Shown: positions 26,366 to 35,540, counted from the first letter of the stretch. The stretch: DNA of 64,000 nucleotides from Cohnella lubricantis (GCF_014212015.1 NZ_JACJVN010000019.1:62001-126000); one strand, 5' to 3'. Translations and numbers: made by a program. The notes: a model not told the origin generated them from the sequence alone.

Positions 26366-26878
26366 ATGCTGATCGGAGTCGTGTCCGACACCCATATGCC
26401 GCGAATGGCCAAAGCGCTGCCGCCGACGCTGGACGATGCGTTCCGGAAGGCGGATCGTATTCTGCACGCAGGCGATTGGACCGATCTGCGGGTGCTGGAT
26501 GCCTTCGAGAAGCTGGCGCCGGTCGACGGCGTCGCAGGCAATAACGACGGAGCGGAGATCGTCAGGCGGTTCGGCTGGCGCAAGATCATTCGCGTCGGAG
26601 GCGTCTCCATCGGCCTGGTCCATGGCCACGGCAGCGGGGCCAGAACGGCGGCGGCGACGGAAGAGCGGGTGATCCGCGCGTTCAAGGACGACGATATCGA
26701 TTGCATTGTGTTCGGTCACTCCCATGTCCCCGTTCTGAAGGAAGTGAACGGGGTGCTGGTGTTCAATCCCGGCTCGCCGACGGATAAGCGGAGGCAGCCG
26801 CGGTATTCGTTTGGCCTGCTGGAGATTACGGATGGTCGGATTAAGGCCAGACACCTTTTCTACGATAAGAAGGGTTAA
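26366..26878 (+). CDS. YfcE/MJ0936-type metallophosphodiesterase
   Basis: A 170-residue calcineurin-like phosphoesterase. Metal residues lie in GVVSDTHMP (D8, H10), LHAGDW (D near 37), GNNDG (N near 59), VHGHG and FGHSHVP, the full set for the small bacterial phosphodiesterase family. It begins 16 nt after the glycosyl-hydrolase-like gene with a GAGAGGAG site, so the two are probably co-transcribed. The physiological substrate is unknown; relatives cleave artificial phosphodiesters. Confidence 0.85.
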   Translation: MLIGVVSDTHMPRMAKALPPTLDDAFRKADRILHAGDWTDLRVLDAFEKLAPVDGVAGNNDGAEIVRRFGWRKIIRVGGVSIGLVHGHGSGARTAAATEERVIRAFKDDDIDCIVFGHSHVPVLKEVNGVLVFNPGSPTDKRRQPRYSFGLLEITDGRIKARHLFYDKKG

Positions 26879-26977
26879 TGGGCTTGCGCGGCCCAGCGCC
26901 CTGCCGATCGGATATATTGTGCTATGCGGCGGGTAGAGATAGAATAGAAGCTAAGCTAATGTTCGGGCAAATGCAAT

Positions 26978-27007
26978 GGAAGGGAACCGTCTAGGCGGTT
27001 TCCTTCC
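26978..27007. terminator. terminator-like hairpin upstream of the ABC exporter genes
   Basis: GGAAGGGAACCG and CGGTTTCCTTCC form a 12-bp stem (one G-T pair) with a 6-nt loop. No T tract follows. It lies between the phosphodiesterase stop and the ABC operon. Confidence 0.55.
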
Positions 27008-27034
27008 GTCGTTATGGCAGAAAGGACAATGCAC

Positions 27035-28780
27035 ATGCGCTATTCGTCCAAGTACATCCGCAAATACGGGTTATCGTACATCGCCGCATTTCTGATGGTC
27101 GCCATGGAAGCCGTCGCCGATCTGCTCCAGCCGACGCTGCTGTCGCGAATGATCGACGATGGCGTCGCGAAGCTGGATCAGTCGATCGTGCTCCATTACG
27201 GCGGACTGATGCTGCTGGTGACAGCCGCAGGTGCGCTGGCCGCTTCCGGTCGGAACATCGTCGCAAGCCAAGTATCCCAGCGCTTCGGCTCAGAGCTGCG
27301 TTCGGATCTGTACGGGCACATTCAATCGCTCTCGCTGGGAAGCATCGACAAGTTCGACCGGGCGGGGTTGGTGACGCGACTGACGAACGACGTGACGCAG
27401 CTGCAAAATTTCGTGAACGGCATGATGCGCATTTTCGCGAAGGCGCCAATTCTGTGCATCGGCAGTCTCATGATGGCGATTCGGCTGAACCCGTCGCTCT
27501 CCACCGTGCTGATCGTCGTCGTTCCGATCGTCGCCGTACTGATCTTCTTCAATTTGAAGATAGGCTTTCCGCTGTTCCTGCGGGTGCAGCGGGCGATGGA
27601 TAGGCTGAACGGCATCATGCGCGAGTATTTGTCCGGCGTTCGCGTCGTCAAGGCGTTCAACCGATTCACGAGCGAGTCGGAGAAGTTCGCCGGCGTCAAC
27701 GACGAATACCGCCTAAGCTCGATGCGCGCGATGCGCCGGATGGCAGTGTTCAACCCGGCTATTCTGCTGACGGTCAACTTCGGCATCGTGGCCGTGCTGT
27801 GGATCGGCGCGCTCCGCGTGGACGGGGGACAGATGCAGGTCGGACACATCGTCGCCTTCGTCAACTACATGACGCAGATTCTGTTCTCGCTCATGATGAT
27901 CTCGATGGTGTTCAACATGCTCGTCCGTGCGAAGGCCTCCTACAGCCGCATCGGAGAAGTAATGGCAGCCGAATCGACGATGACGTGGACGGAAGGCGTA
28001 AGCCTTCCCGCGGGAAGCGAAGGAAGAATCGACTTCGACCGCGTCTCGTTCTCTTATCATGGCGAGGACGGCGCTCCGGTGCTGAAGGACATTAGCCTGA
28101 CGATTCTGCCGGGCCAGACGGTCGGCATTATCGGATCGACGGGCTCGGGCAAGAGCTCGCTCGTCGGGCTCGTCATGCGCTTCTACGATGCGACGGGCGG
28201 CGCTGTGCGGCTGGACGGCGCGGACGTCCGCAAGCTGGATCCGAGCCTCATTCGGGACAAGGCGGCCATCGTGCCGCAGAAGGCGATGCTGTTCTCGGGG
28301 ACGATCATGGACAATATCCGATGGGGCAAGGAAGACGCCACGGAGGAAGAGGTGGCGGCGGCGGCGCGGATGGCGGCGGCGCATGACTTCATCTCCGCGC
28401 TGCCGGAAGGGTATCAGACCAAGCTCGGGCAAGGAGGCGTTAACCTGTCCGGCGGGCAGAAGCAGCGGGTGTCAATCGCGAGAGCGCTCGTTCGCCAGCC
28501 TCGCATCTTGATTCTCGACGACTGCACGAGCGCGGTAGACGCCGCCACAGAAGCGTCCATCAAGCAGGCGCTGCGAGAATATGCGCAGGGGCTGACTTGT
28601 CTGCTCATCGCGCAGCGCATCACGTCCGTCATGGATGCGGACCACATTCTCGTGCTCGACGGCGGCGCGGTCGCCGGCTTCGGCACGCATGAAGAGCTGA
28701 TGCAGGATTGCGTCGTCTATCAAGAAATCTACCGTTCGCAGATCGGCAAGGAGGTGGGCGCGGATGGCGCAACAGCCTAA
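27035..28780 (+). CDS. ABC exporter half-transporter, degenerate-site subunit
   Basis: About 581 residues: six membrane helices (to about residue 310), then an ATPase domain with Walker A GSTGSGKSS and signature LSGGQKQRVSIARAL. The Walker B end is ILILDDCTSAVD: the catalytic Glu is replaced by Asp, as in the BmrC/YheI half of heterodimeric multidrug exporters. ATG 27035 (AAAGGA 9 nt upstream) is preferred to the in-frame 27014 or 27029. The stop overlaps the start of the partner gene by 17 nt. It is probably a drug or lipid exporter; the substrate is unknown. Confidence 0.9.
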   Translation: MRYSSKYIRKYGLSYIAAFLMVAMEAVADLLQPTLLSRMIDDGVAKLDQSIVLHYGGLMLLVTAAGALAASGRNIVASQVSQRFGSELRSDLYGHIQSLSLGSIDKFDRAGLVTRLTNDVTQLQNFVNGMMRIFAKAPILCIGSLMMAIRLNPSLSTVLIVVVPIVAVLIFFNLKIGFPLFLRVQRAMDRLNGIMREYLSGVRVVKAFNRFTSESEKFAGVNDEYRLSSMRAMRRMAVFNPAILLTVNFGIVAVLWIGALRVDGGQMQVGHIVAFVNYMTQILFSLMMISMVFNMLVRAKASYSRIGEVMAAESTMTWTEGVSLPAGSEGRIDFDRVSFSYHGEDGAPVLKDISLTILPGQTVGIIGSTGSGKSSLVGLVMRFYDATGGAVRLDGADVRKLDPSLIRDKAAIVPQKAMLFSGTIMDNIRWGKEDATEEEVAAAARMAAAHDFISALPEGYQTKLGQGGVNLSGGQKQRVSIARALVRQPRILILDDCTSAVDAATEASIKQALREYAQGLTCLLIAQRITSVMDADHILVLDGGAVAGFGTHEELMQDCVVYQEIYRSQIGKEVGADGATA

Positions 28781-30776
28781 TCCGAATGCAGGGCTCACCG
28801 CCGGCGCAAGCGCAGCTTCGGGCTCCTCCAGTGCAGGCGCTGGTGCTGGGACTGGTGCAGGCGCTGCCGTGGGGGCGGGCGCTGCATCCTCGGCCAGCGG
28901 AGCTTCCGCCAGGGAAGGCTTGGCTGCCAGCGGCTCCGCAGGCTCTGCCGGCGCGAGCCCGCCGGAGGTTCACGTCGGCCATGGCCGACCGCCGGTTCGG
29001 GGACGCGGAGGCCCCGTGCAGAAGCCCAAAAACATGCGAGGCACGCTGCGGCGCCTGTGGGAATTCGTCGGCAAGGAGCGCAGGTGGCTCGCGATCGTCT
29101 TCCTCTTCGTGCTCGTTGATTCTGCCCTTACGCTGGCGGGGCCGTATCTGATCGGCACGTCCGTCGACGCAGCCGCAGACAGTTCCGGCGTCGACTTCCG
29201 ACTGCTGACCATCGCTCTTATCGCGCTCGCCGCCGCCTATATTGGAGACGCCGTGCTTACTTGGCTGCAGGGCTGGCTCATGGCCGGCGTCTCGCAACGA
29301 ATTGTGCGCAGCCTGCGCGAATCGCTGTTCGCGAAGCTGCACAAGCTGCCGCTCGCGTACTTCGATACGCGCCGCCACGGGGAGATCATGAGCCGGCTGT
29401 CCAACGACATCGACAACGTCAGCATGACGGTCTCGCAGACGACGTCGCAATTGATGACCGGCGCGATCGCCATCGTCGGCTCGCTCGTCATGATGCTCGT
29501 CCTCAGCCCGCTGCTCACGCTGGCCAGCCTCATCACCGTTCCGCTCGTCTATCTGCTCGCGAGGACGATTACGAAGCGGACGTCCGTGCTGTTCAAGCAG
29601 CAGCAGGCGCAGCTCGGCATGCTGAACGGACAGATCGAGGAGACGATCTCGGGCGTCGAAGCGGTCAAGTCGTTCAACCGCGAACGGCAAGTGGTCGCGA
29701 GCTTCGAGGAGACGAACAGGAAGCTTCGGGACATCGGCATTCGGGCGCAGATCTGGTCGGGATTCCTCATGCCGCTGCTCAGCGTCATTAACAATATCGG
29801 CTTCGCCGCGGTCGCGATCGTCGGCGGTACGCTTGCGGTCAAAGGGATCATCACCGTCGGCGTCATCGCCAGCTTCATCAGCTATTCGCGCCAATTCGTG
29901 CGCCCGCTGAACGACCTGGCGAACATCTACAACATGCTGCAATCGGGCATTGCCGGAGCGGAGCGCGTGTTCGAGCTGCTCGACGAGAAGGAGGAGCCGG
30001 TCGACGAACCGGGAGCCGTCACGCTTCAGTCGCCGAAGGGCGAGGTGGTGTTCGATCACGTTCAGTTCGGCTATCGCGCCGATACTCCGATCGTGCGGGG
30101 GATGAGCTTCCGGGCGGAAGCGGGAACGAACGTCGCCTTAGTCGGCCCGACCGGCGCGGGCAAGACGACGATCGTGAATCTACTGACGCGCTTCTACGAT
30201 GTGACGGGAGGCAGCGTCCGCATCGACGGCAAGGATGTCCGCGAATATACGCGCGACAGCCTGCGCGTGTTCGGCATCGTGCTGCAGGACACGTATTTAT
30301 TCTCCGGAACGATCAGAGACAACATTAAGTACGGCAAGCCGGATGCGACGGACGAGGAAGTACGGGAAGCGGCCATGACGGCCAACGCTGACGGCTTCAT
30401 TCGGCTGCTCCCGAAGCAGTACGACACGGAGCTGACCGAGAACGGCGGCAACTTGAGCCAAGGGCAGCGGCAACTGCTGGCCATCGCCAGCGTCGTGCTG
30501 GCGAAGCCGTCCATTCTTATTCTCGACGAAGCGACCAGCAGCATCGATACGCGGACCGAACGGCATATTCAGGACGCGCTGCTCCATATTATGAAGGGGC
30601 GGACGGCGTTCATCATCGCCCACCGCCTGAACACCATCCGCGACGCGGACACGATCATGGTCATCGACAAGGGGAGCATCGTCGAATCCGGTTCGCACGA
30701 CGAGCTGATCGGGCGGCAAGGCGTCTATTATCGTATGTACTATAATCAATTTAAGAATGTCGTCGATGGAGCCTAA
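28764..30776 (+). CDS. ABC exporter half-transporter, catalytic-site subunit, with Gly/Ala/Ser-rich leader
   Basis: A 670-residue partner of the preceding gene. After residue 90 it has six membrane helices. The ATPase has Walker A GPTGAGKTT, an unusual signature LSQGQRQLLAIA and a canonical Walker B ILILDEATSSID, fitting the BmrD/YheH side. The first 70 or so residues are almost only Gly, Ala and Ser (GAGAGTGAGAAVGAG), ahead of a basic stretch before the first helix. This leader is not part of the normal fold. AAGGAGGTG at 28748-28756 sits 7 nt before ATG 28764, inside the upstream gene. Confidence 0.9.
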   Translation: MAQQPNPNAGLTAGASAASGSSSAGAGAGTGAGAAVGAGAASSASGASAREGLAASGSAGSAGASPPEVHVGHGRPPVRGRGGPVQKPKNMRGTLRRLWEFVGKERRWLAIVFLFVLVDSALTLAGPYLIGTSVDAAADSSGVDFRLLTIALIALAAAYIGDAVLTWLQGWLMAGVSQRIVRSLRESLFAKLHKLPLAYFDTRRHGEIMSRLSNDIDNVSMTVSQTTSQLMTGAIAIVGSLVMMLVLSPLLTLASLITVPLVYLLARTITKRTSVLFKQQQAQLGMLNGQIEETISGVEAVKSFNRERQVVASFEETNRKLRDIGIRAQIWSGFLMPLLSVINNIGFAAVAIVGGTLAVKGIITVGVIASFISYSRQFVRPLNDLANIYNMLQSGIAGAERVFELLDEKEEPVDEPGAVTLQSPKGEVVFDHVQFGYRADTPIVRGMSFRAEAGTNVALVGPTGAGKTTIVNLLTRFYDVTGGSVRIDGKDVREYTRDSLRVFGIVLQDTYLFSGTIRDNIKYGKPDATDEEVREAAMTANADGFIRLLPKQYDTELTENGGNLSQGQRQLLAIASVVLAKPSILILDEATSSIDTRTERHIQDALLHIMKGRTAFIIAHRLNTIRDADTIMVIDKGSIVESGSHDELIGRQGVYYRMYYNQFKNVVDGA

Positions 30777-30810
30777 ATCTCTGCGAACGCCGCATTCGGA
30801 AGGTTCGTGA

Positions 30811-31416
30811 TTGCCCATGCAATTCGTTAACGATGCCATCGACTGGCTGCTATCCGTCACACAGCTCGATGGCTTCCAAATCATATTGCTAACTTTACCG
30901 CTCGCTATCATTCAGAATTTCTTAGGGTGTTTTCCGTTTGCGACGCTTATTCTGCTGCACATCTCGGCGCTTGGGATTGTCAACGGTTTAATCATCAGCT
31001 GGCTGGTCAGCATCGTGGCATCGCTCGTTGTTTATTTCTGCTGCCGCTATTGGTTCGCAGAATGGTTCGATCGGAAGATGTCGCGATTCGAGACGAAGTA
31101 TGAGAAGTGGAAAAAGTATTTTCAGCTGTACGGTGTATGGACGATTATCCTCATGCGTACGCTGCCGATCATGCCGAACAACGTGATCGCGTTCCTCTCG
31201 TCGATCTCATCGATTCGGCCGCACGCTTATCTGATCTCATCGATCATCGGCAATCTGTCGCACATCTGGCTGTTCGGCATTATTAGCTCTTCCATCGTGT
31301 TCCCGGACACTGACATTCGGGTGCTGCTCGGGGCTTATCTTGTGTTCTTCGCCCTGATGACGGTTGCCTTCTTCGTGTATTTGCGCATGAACAAAACGGC
31401 GGGCAGCCGCGCTTAG
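30811..31416 (+). CDS. VTT (SNARE-associated/TVP38-type) membrane protein
   Basis: A 201-residue protein with about five hydrophobic segments. The VTT/DedA-like pattern appears in FLGCFPFATLILLHISALGIVNG (re-entrant helix region) and in the basic loop RTLPIMPNNVIAFLSS, similar to the R-x-x-P-x-x-P motif of these families. Relatives affect lipid scrambling, proton balance or membrane homeostasis. The TTG at 30811 lies 7 nt after GGAAGG; ATG 30817 is the alternative. It is 34 nt from the ABC exporter, so it may share its transcript. Confidence 0.78.
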   Translation: MPMQFVNDAIDWLLSVTQLDGFQIILLTLPLAIIQNFLGCFPFATLILLHISALGIVNGLIISWLVSIVASLVVYFCCRYWFAEWFDRKMSRFETKYEKWKKYFQLYGVWTIILMRTLPIMPNNVIAFLSSISSIRPHAYLISSIIGNLSHIWLFGIISSSIVFPDTDIRVLLGAYLVFFALMTVAFFVYLRMNKTAGSRA

Positions 31417-31449
31417 ACGTGCGCCTACTATGCGTCTTGGCTTTGGCCG

Positions 31450-31589
31450 ACTAATTGTATTTTGTACAACTAATTCTTTTGGATTGGGGCTCCGTACGCC
31501 ATCTAGTTGCATATGTCCGCTTAATTGCGCCTCAATTGCTTCAATCGCCGAATTACGCTCCATTTAATTGCACACTTGCACTTAGCGGC
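31450..31589. repeat. AT-rich intergenic repeat, three TAATTG units
   Basis: Three related segments occur: CTAATTGTATTTTGTACAAC (31451-31470), CTAGTTGCATATGTCCGC (31503-31520) and TTAATTGCACACTTGCAC (31564-31581), each followed by TAATT or TTAG. Spacing is roughly 52 and 61 bp. No gene is supported; a frame open on the minus strand has no ribosome site. The base composition is clearly lower in GC than the neighbours. Confidence 0.55.
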
Positions 31590-31635
31590 GGGGGCCAGAC
31601 GCATCACGCTTCAACGAAGTGTAGAAATACAATAA

Positions 31636-31653
31636 GAGGCTTCGAGAAGCCTC
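31636..31653 (+). promoter_or_regulatory. hairpin directly upstream of the histidinol-phosphatase ribosome site
   Basis: GAGGCTT, CGAG and AAGCCTC form a 7-bp stem that ends at 31653. The Shine-Dalgarno AAGGAG (31655-31660) starts two bases later. It may be a terminator stem of the upstream unit or may influence access to the ribosome site. Confidence 0.4.
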
Positions 31654-31672
31654 CAAGGAGTGAACCGACAGG

Positions 31673-32506
31673 ATGTTGAAGTGGGACGGGCACACGCATA
31701 CGCGCTTCTGCTATCACGGGAGCGGCGCGGAGCTTAGCGAATATGTGGATCGCGCGATTGCGCTCGACTTCGAGCGTTACTCCGTTACGGAGCATCCGCC
31801 GCTGCCGGAGCGTTGGGTTCCGGATGAGCGCTTGATGGACGAGCTCGCCATGCCGCTGGCGGAGCTTCCGGCTTATATCGAGTACGTGCAGCGAGTGAAA
31901 AAGCAGTATGAAGGCCGAATCGAACTGACGGTCGGCCTCGAGATGGATTATCTGCACGGAAGCACATCGTTCTCCGACGAACTGATGAAGCCGTACTTGG
32001 ACGTGCTCGAAGACGCGGTCGTATCCGTTCATTACTTGCCGGGCGAGGACGGCATGTACTGCGTCGACTTCACAGCAGACGACCTGCGGCGGAATCTGCT
32101 GCCCGCGTACGGCTCGATGGATAGCCTAGCGGATGCATACTTTGACCATATGGAGCAGGCGATCGCTTGGGCGTCGAAGCTTCCGATGCGTAAGCGCGTA
32201 GGGCACCCGCTGCTCATTCAGAAGTTCCGGACGGAGCTGCCGCCGATTGGCGAGGCGCTGCTGAACCGCCGGCTGGAGCGCATCGTGCGCCTGCTGGCCG
32301 AGTCCGGCGTCGGACTCGACGTCAACACGGCAGGGCTGCGCGTGCCGACGTGCGGACAAGCGTATGCGCCGGACTGGTTCGTGCGCAAGTGCCAAGCGGC
32401 GGGGGTCGAAGTCGTCTACGGCTCCGACGCGCACAAGCCGGAGCAGGTCGGCTTCGGCTATGACTGGTTCGCCGCTGCCGCCGCCGGTGGCAGCGGCAGC
32501 GCGTAA
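31673..32506 (+). CDS. hisJ: histidinol-phosphatase, PHP family
   Basis: A 277-residue PHP-domain enzyme. The metal-binding motif is DGHTHTRFCYHG (residues 5-16), with TEHPPL (about 39-44), GLEMDY (near 88), VSVHYLP (near 117) and the closing YGSDAHKPEQVG (about 250-261). These match HisJ/HisK-type histidinol-phosphatases, which make histidinol from histidinol phosphate in histidine synthesis. It is a single gene without other his genes, as in B. subtilis. A 7-residue Ala/Gly tail follows the last motif. Confidence 0.9.
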   Translation: MLKWDGHTHTRFCYHGSGAELSEYVDRAIALDFERYSVTEHPPLPERWVPDERLMDELAMPLAELPAYIEYVQRVKKQYEGRIELTVGLEMDYLHGSTSFSDELMKPYLDVLEDAVVSVHYLPGEDGMYCVDFTADDLRRNLLPAYGSMDSLADAYFDHMEQAIAWASKLPMRKRVGHPLLIQKFRTELPPIGEALLNRRLERIVRLLAESGVGLDVNTAGLRVPTCGQAYAPDWFVRKCQAAGVEVVYGSDAHKPEQVGFGYDWFAAAAAGGSGSA

Positions 32507-32548
32507 GCCCCAGCGGCTTGTGCGAGCGAGCGACGCCGGAATGGACTG

Positions 32549-32573
32549 CGTAAGCCCTCCTCGAGGGCTTACG
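32549..32573. terminator. hairpin between convergent hisJ and opuA units
   Basis: CGTAAGCCCTC, CTC and GAGGGCTTACG form an 11-bp perfect stem between two genes that end facing each other. No T tract follows on either side; it may act as a bidirectional transcript end. Confidence 0.65.
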
Positions 32574-32606
32574 GCAACGGGCTGTACTATAATAAGGAAG
32601 CGCTTC

Positions 32607-34337
32607 TCACCTCAAATCCTCGATAGACTGAACATCCTCCATATACTCCGGAACGACCAATCCCAGCTTCGTGCCTGACAGGTTCGGCCCCAGGTCCTCG
32701 AAGCTGCCTTTGTATTGGTTGTAATAGTCGATCGACGTCGTCGGCAGCCACGCGGCGACCATCGCATCGGCGTCGCCTCCGGCGATGCCGGCCCACATCG
32801 GACCGATCTCCACCTGCAGCAGCTCCGCTTTGTAGCCAAGCTTCTTCTCCAGCACGGAGCCGACGACGTTCGTGCTCGCGATCTCGGAATCCCACGCGAC
32901 GAGAGCAAGCCGGATCGTCTGACCGGAGGCTGGAGGGATTCCTTCGGTCCACTTGGCGACGACGTCCGGATGCTCGTCGACCCACTTGTCAGCGGCGGCA
33001 GCCGGGTCCATGCCGTCCGCGATCAGGCTCATGACGGCCTCCATGTCCGAAGGCTGCCACGAGAAGCGGTCGAGGAACTGATACGCGGACGCCATATCGT
33101 TCTTCAACCCGAGCCTAACGATCGTATGAATCTCCTCGCTGCCTCCGAACGACTGCTTCGGATCGTCCAAATACTTCAGCTTGAATTTGATAAACATCCA
33201 ATGCGGTGTCCAGCCCGTGACGATGATCGGCTGCTGCTGCGAAAATGCCTGGCTCAAAGCGGCAGTCATCGCCGTGCCGGAGCCTTCGACCAGCCGCCAG
33301 TCGTCCAGACCGTAATCCTGCATCGCCTTGGCCGTCGCCTTCATGAGACCCGAGCCGGGATCGATGCCGATGATCTCGGAGCCCACTTGCTGCGCAATCT
33401 CGTTATCTGATCCCGTCCTGTTCATGGCCCACTGCGTGATGCCGGCAGCAATCAGCACGGCGACTGCCGCCGCCGTGATCCAAGCCGTTCGGCGGAAGCT
33501 GCCCGCACGAGTGCGGCGCTTGCCGCCGACTGCCTTCTGCGAGAGCCGGTCGAGCAGGATGGCGAGGATCACGACGGCGAGGCCGGCTTCGAAGCCTTGG
33601 CCGGTATTGAGCTGCGTGACGGCGCGATAGACGTCCGCGCCAATGCCTTGCGCGCCGATCATAGAGGCGATGACGACCATCGACAGCGACAGCATGATGG
33701 TCTGATTAACGCCGGCCATCATGTTCGGCAGCGCGAGCGGAAGCTGCACCTGAAGCAGCTTCTGACCCGGCGTCGTGCCGAACGAATCGGCGGCTTCGAT
33801 GAGATCGCCCGGCACTTGCTTAATGCCGAGCAGCGTCAGCCGGATCGTCGGCGGGATCGCGAAGATGACGGACGCGATCACCCCCGGCACGACGCCGAGG
33901 CCGAAGAACGTCACGGCAGGGATAAGGTAGACGAAGGCGGGCATCGTCTGCATGAAGTCGAGCAGCGGCGTCAGAATGCTGCGGACAGTCCGGTTAGCGG
34001 CGCACCAGATACCAAGCGGGATGCCGACGACGATCGAGATGAGCGATGCGGTTAACACGAGCGCCGTCGACTCCATCGTGTTGTCCCAATAGCCCAGATT
34101 CCAGATGAGCAGCAGCCCGATAACCGTGAGCAGAGCCATCGACCACCTGCCCAGCCGATAACCGAGCGCCGCCAGGGCGAGGATGATTAGCCAGAAGGGC
34201 AGCAGATGCAGCAGAGCGGAGAAGGCGTATACCGTTCCGCCAATGGCTGCGGACAGAATATCGAACAGCCAGCCCAGATTCGTGCCCAGCCAATCGACGA
34301 CGGCCTCCACCCATTGGTCGAGGGGCAGCTTCGGCAT
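32607..34337 (-). CDS. opuABC: glycine betaine ABC importer, fused permease and substrate-binding protein (OpuABC type)
   Basis: A 576-residue fusion. Residues 1-280 are the permease with seven or so membrane segments and the coupling loop GIKQVPGDLIEAADSFGTT. Residues of about 310-576 are an OpuAC-type binding domain, anchored by the segment near residue 290. Aromatic ligand motifs VTGWTPHWMF and WLPTTSIDYYNQY are present. The lobes are in exchanged order: IIGIDPGSGLMKATAKAM comes first and TIRLALVAWDSEIASTNV last, a circular permutation relative to B. subtilis OpuAC but like the L. lactis OpuA binding domain. The ATG is directly after the ATPase stop. Confidence 0.92.
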   Translation of the reverse strand: MPKLPLDQWVEAVVDWLGTNLGWLFDILSAAIGGTVYAFSALLHLLPFWLIILALAALGYRLGRWSMALLTVIGLLLIWNLGYWDNTMESTALVLTASLISIVVGIPLGIWCAANRTVRSILTPLLDFMQTMPAFVYLIPAVTFFGLGVVPGVIASVIFAIPPTIRLTLLGIKQVPGDLIEAADSFGTTPGQKLLQVQLPLALPNMMAGVNQTIMLSLSMVVIASMIGAQGIGADVYRAVTQLNTGQGFEAGLAVVILAILLDRLSQKAVGGKRRTRAGSFRRTAWITAAAVAVLIAAGITQWAMNRTGSDNEIAQQVGSEIIGIDPGSGLMKATAKAMQDYGLDDWRLVEGSGTAMTAALSQAFSQQQPIIVTGWTPHWMFIKFKLKYLDDPKQSFGGSEEIHTIVRLGLKNDMASAYQFLDRFSWQPSDMEAVMSLIADGMDPAAAADKWVDEHPDVVAKWTEGIPPASGQTIRLALVAWDSEIASTNVVGSVLEKKLGYKAELLQVEIGPMWAGIAGGDADAMVAAWLPTTSIDYYNQYKGSFEDLGPNLSGTKLGLVVPEYMEDVQSIEDLR

Positions 34338-35540
34338 TTACGATTCTCCTTCCGTATTAATATGCTCGGAGGCGCCGGTCAAGGCCGCCAGCACCGCGCC
34401 GCGTACGATAATGCCAAGCAGCTTGCCGCTCTCCTCTGTGACGGCGACCGGAATCGGCGTCTGGCCGACGAGCTCGAACAGATCCTTCAGCGACGCATCG
34501 GGCCGAACGGTCGGTACGTCGCGGATGGCGATATCGGCCAGCGAACGGCCGTCCTTGATTGCCGCAGATGCGTCCTCCGCCGTAATGACGCCGAGCAGCT
34601 TGCGCGATTTGTCCACTACATACAGGTTCGAGACGCCGCTGGCGCGCATCAGCTCCAGCGCGACGCGAGGCCCGCGATCTGGCGAGATCGTCTCCGGCCG
34701 GCGCATGACGTGAGCGGCCGTCAGCACCTTGGACAGGTCGACGTCTTCGACGAACCGCTCGACGTAACGGTTGGCCGGGTTGATCAGAATCTCCTCCGGC
34801 GTGCCGATCTGCACGATGGAGCCGTCCTTGAGCAAGGCGATCTTGTCGCCGATGCGCAGCGCTTCGTCCAAGTCGTGCGTGATGAAGACGATGGTCTTCC
34901 GCATTTTCTGCTGCAGATCGAGCAGTTCGTCCTGCATATCCTTGCGGATGAGCGGATCGAGCGCGCTGAACGCTTCGTCCATGAGCAGAATATCCGGCTC
35001 GTTGGCGAGCGCTCTGGCGATGCCGACCCGCTGCTGCATGCCGCCGCTAAGCTGATCGGGGTAGCTGTTCTCCCAGCCCTTGAGGCCGACGAGCTCCAGG
35101 CTTTCCAGCGCCTTCGCGCGCCGCTTCTCGCTGCCGACGCCTTTGATTTGCAGGCCGAACTCGACATTCTCGACAATCGTCTTGTGGGGGAATAGGCCGA
35201 ACTTCTGGAAGACCATCGCCATCTTGCTTCGCCGGAAATCCCGCAGCTGCTGCGCATTCATTCGCGCGACGTCCTGTCCTCCGCACCAGATCTCGCCGCC
35301 CGTAGGCTCGATAAGCCGGTTCAGCAGCCGAATCAAGGTGGACTTGCCGCTGCCCGACAGTCCCATAATGACGAAGATCTCGCCTTCCTCGATCTCGAAG
35401 TCCACCCGGTTCACGCCAACCGTATTCTTCGTCTCTTCGAAAATTTGTTTCTTCGTCTGCCCCTTCCTGAGCAGATCCAAAGCCCGCTGAGGCTCCGCTC
35501 CGAATATCTTGGTCAATTCCTTCACGGCCAATATCGGCAT
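34338..35540 (-). CDS. opuAA: glycine betaine ABC importer ATPase with tandem CBS domains
   Basis: A 400-residue ATPase of the OpuAA/ProV type. ATP-binding motifs are Walker A GLSGSGKST, signature LSGGMQQRVGIARA and Walker B ILLMDEAFSALD. Residues of about 275-390 are two CBS domains (LTAAHVMRRPETI and VPTVRPDASLKDLFELV), which in this family sense ionic strength and gate uptake. The first residues carry an insert, AEPQRALDLLRKGQTKKQIFEET, typical of ProV. ATG 35540 follows GGAGGG; a longer upstream frame exists without a site. Ends right before the fusion gene, with no spacer. Confidence 0.94.
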   Translation of the reverse strand: MPILAVKELTKIFGAEPQRALDLLRKGQTKKQIFEETKNTVGVNRVDFEIEEGEIFVIMGLSGSGKSTLIRLLNRLIEPTGGEIWCGGQDVARMNAQQLRDFRRSKMAMVFQKFGLFPHKTIVENVEFGLQIKGVGSEKRRAKALESLELVGLKGWENSYPDQLSGGMQQRVGIARALANEPDILLMDEAFSALDPLIRKDMQDELLDLQQKMRKTIVFITHDLDEALRIGDKIALLKDGSIVQIGTPEEILINPANRYVERFVEDVDLSKVLTAAHVMRRPETISPDRGPRVALELMRASGVSNLYVVDKSRKLLGVITAEDASAAIKDGRSLADIAIRDVPTVRPDASLKDLFELVGQTPIPVAVTEESGKLLGIIVRGAVLAALTGASEHINTEGES

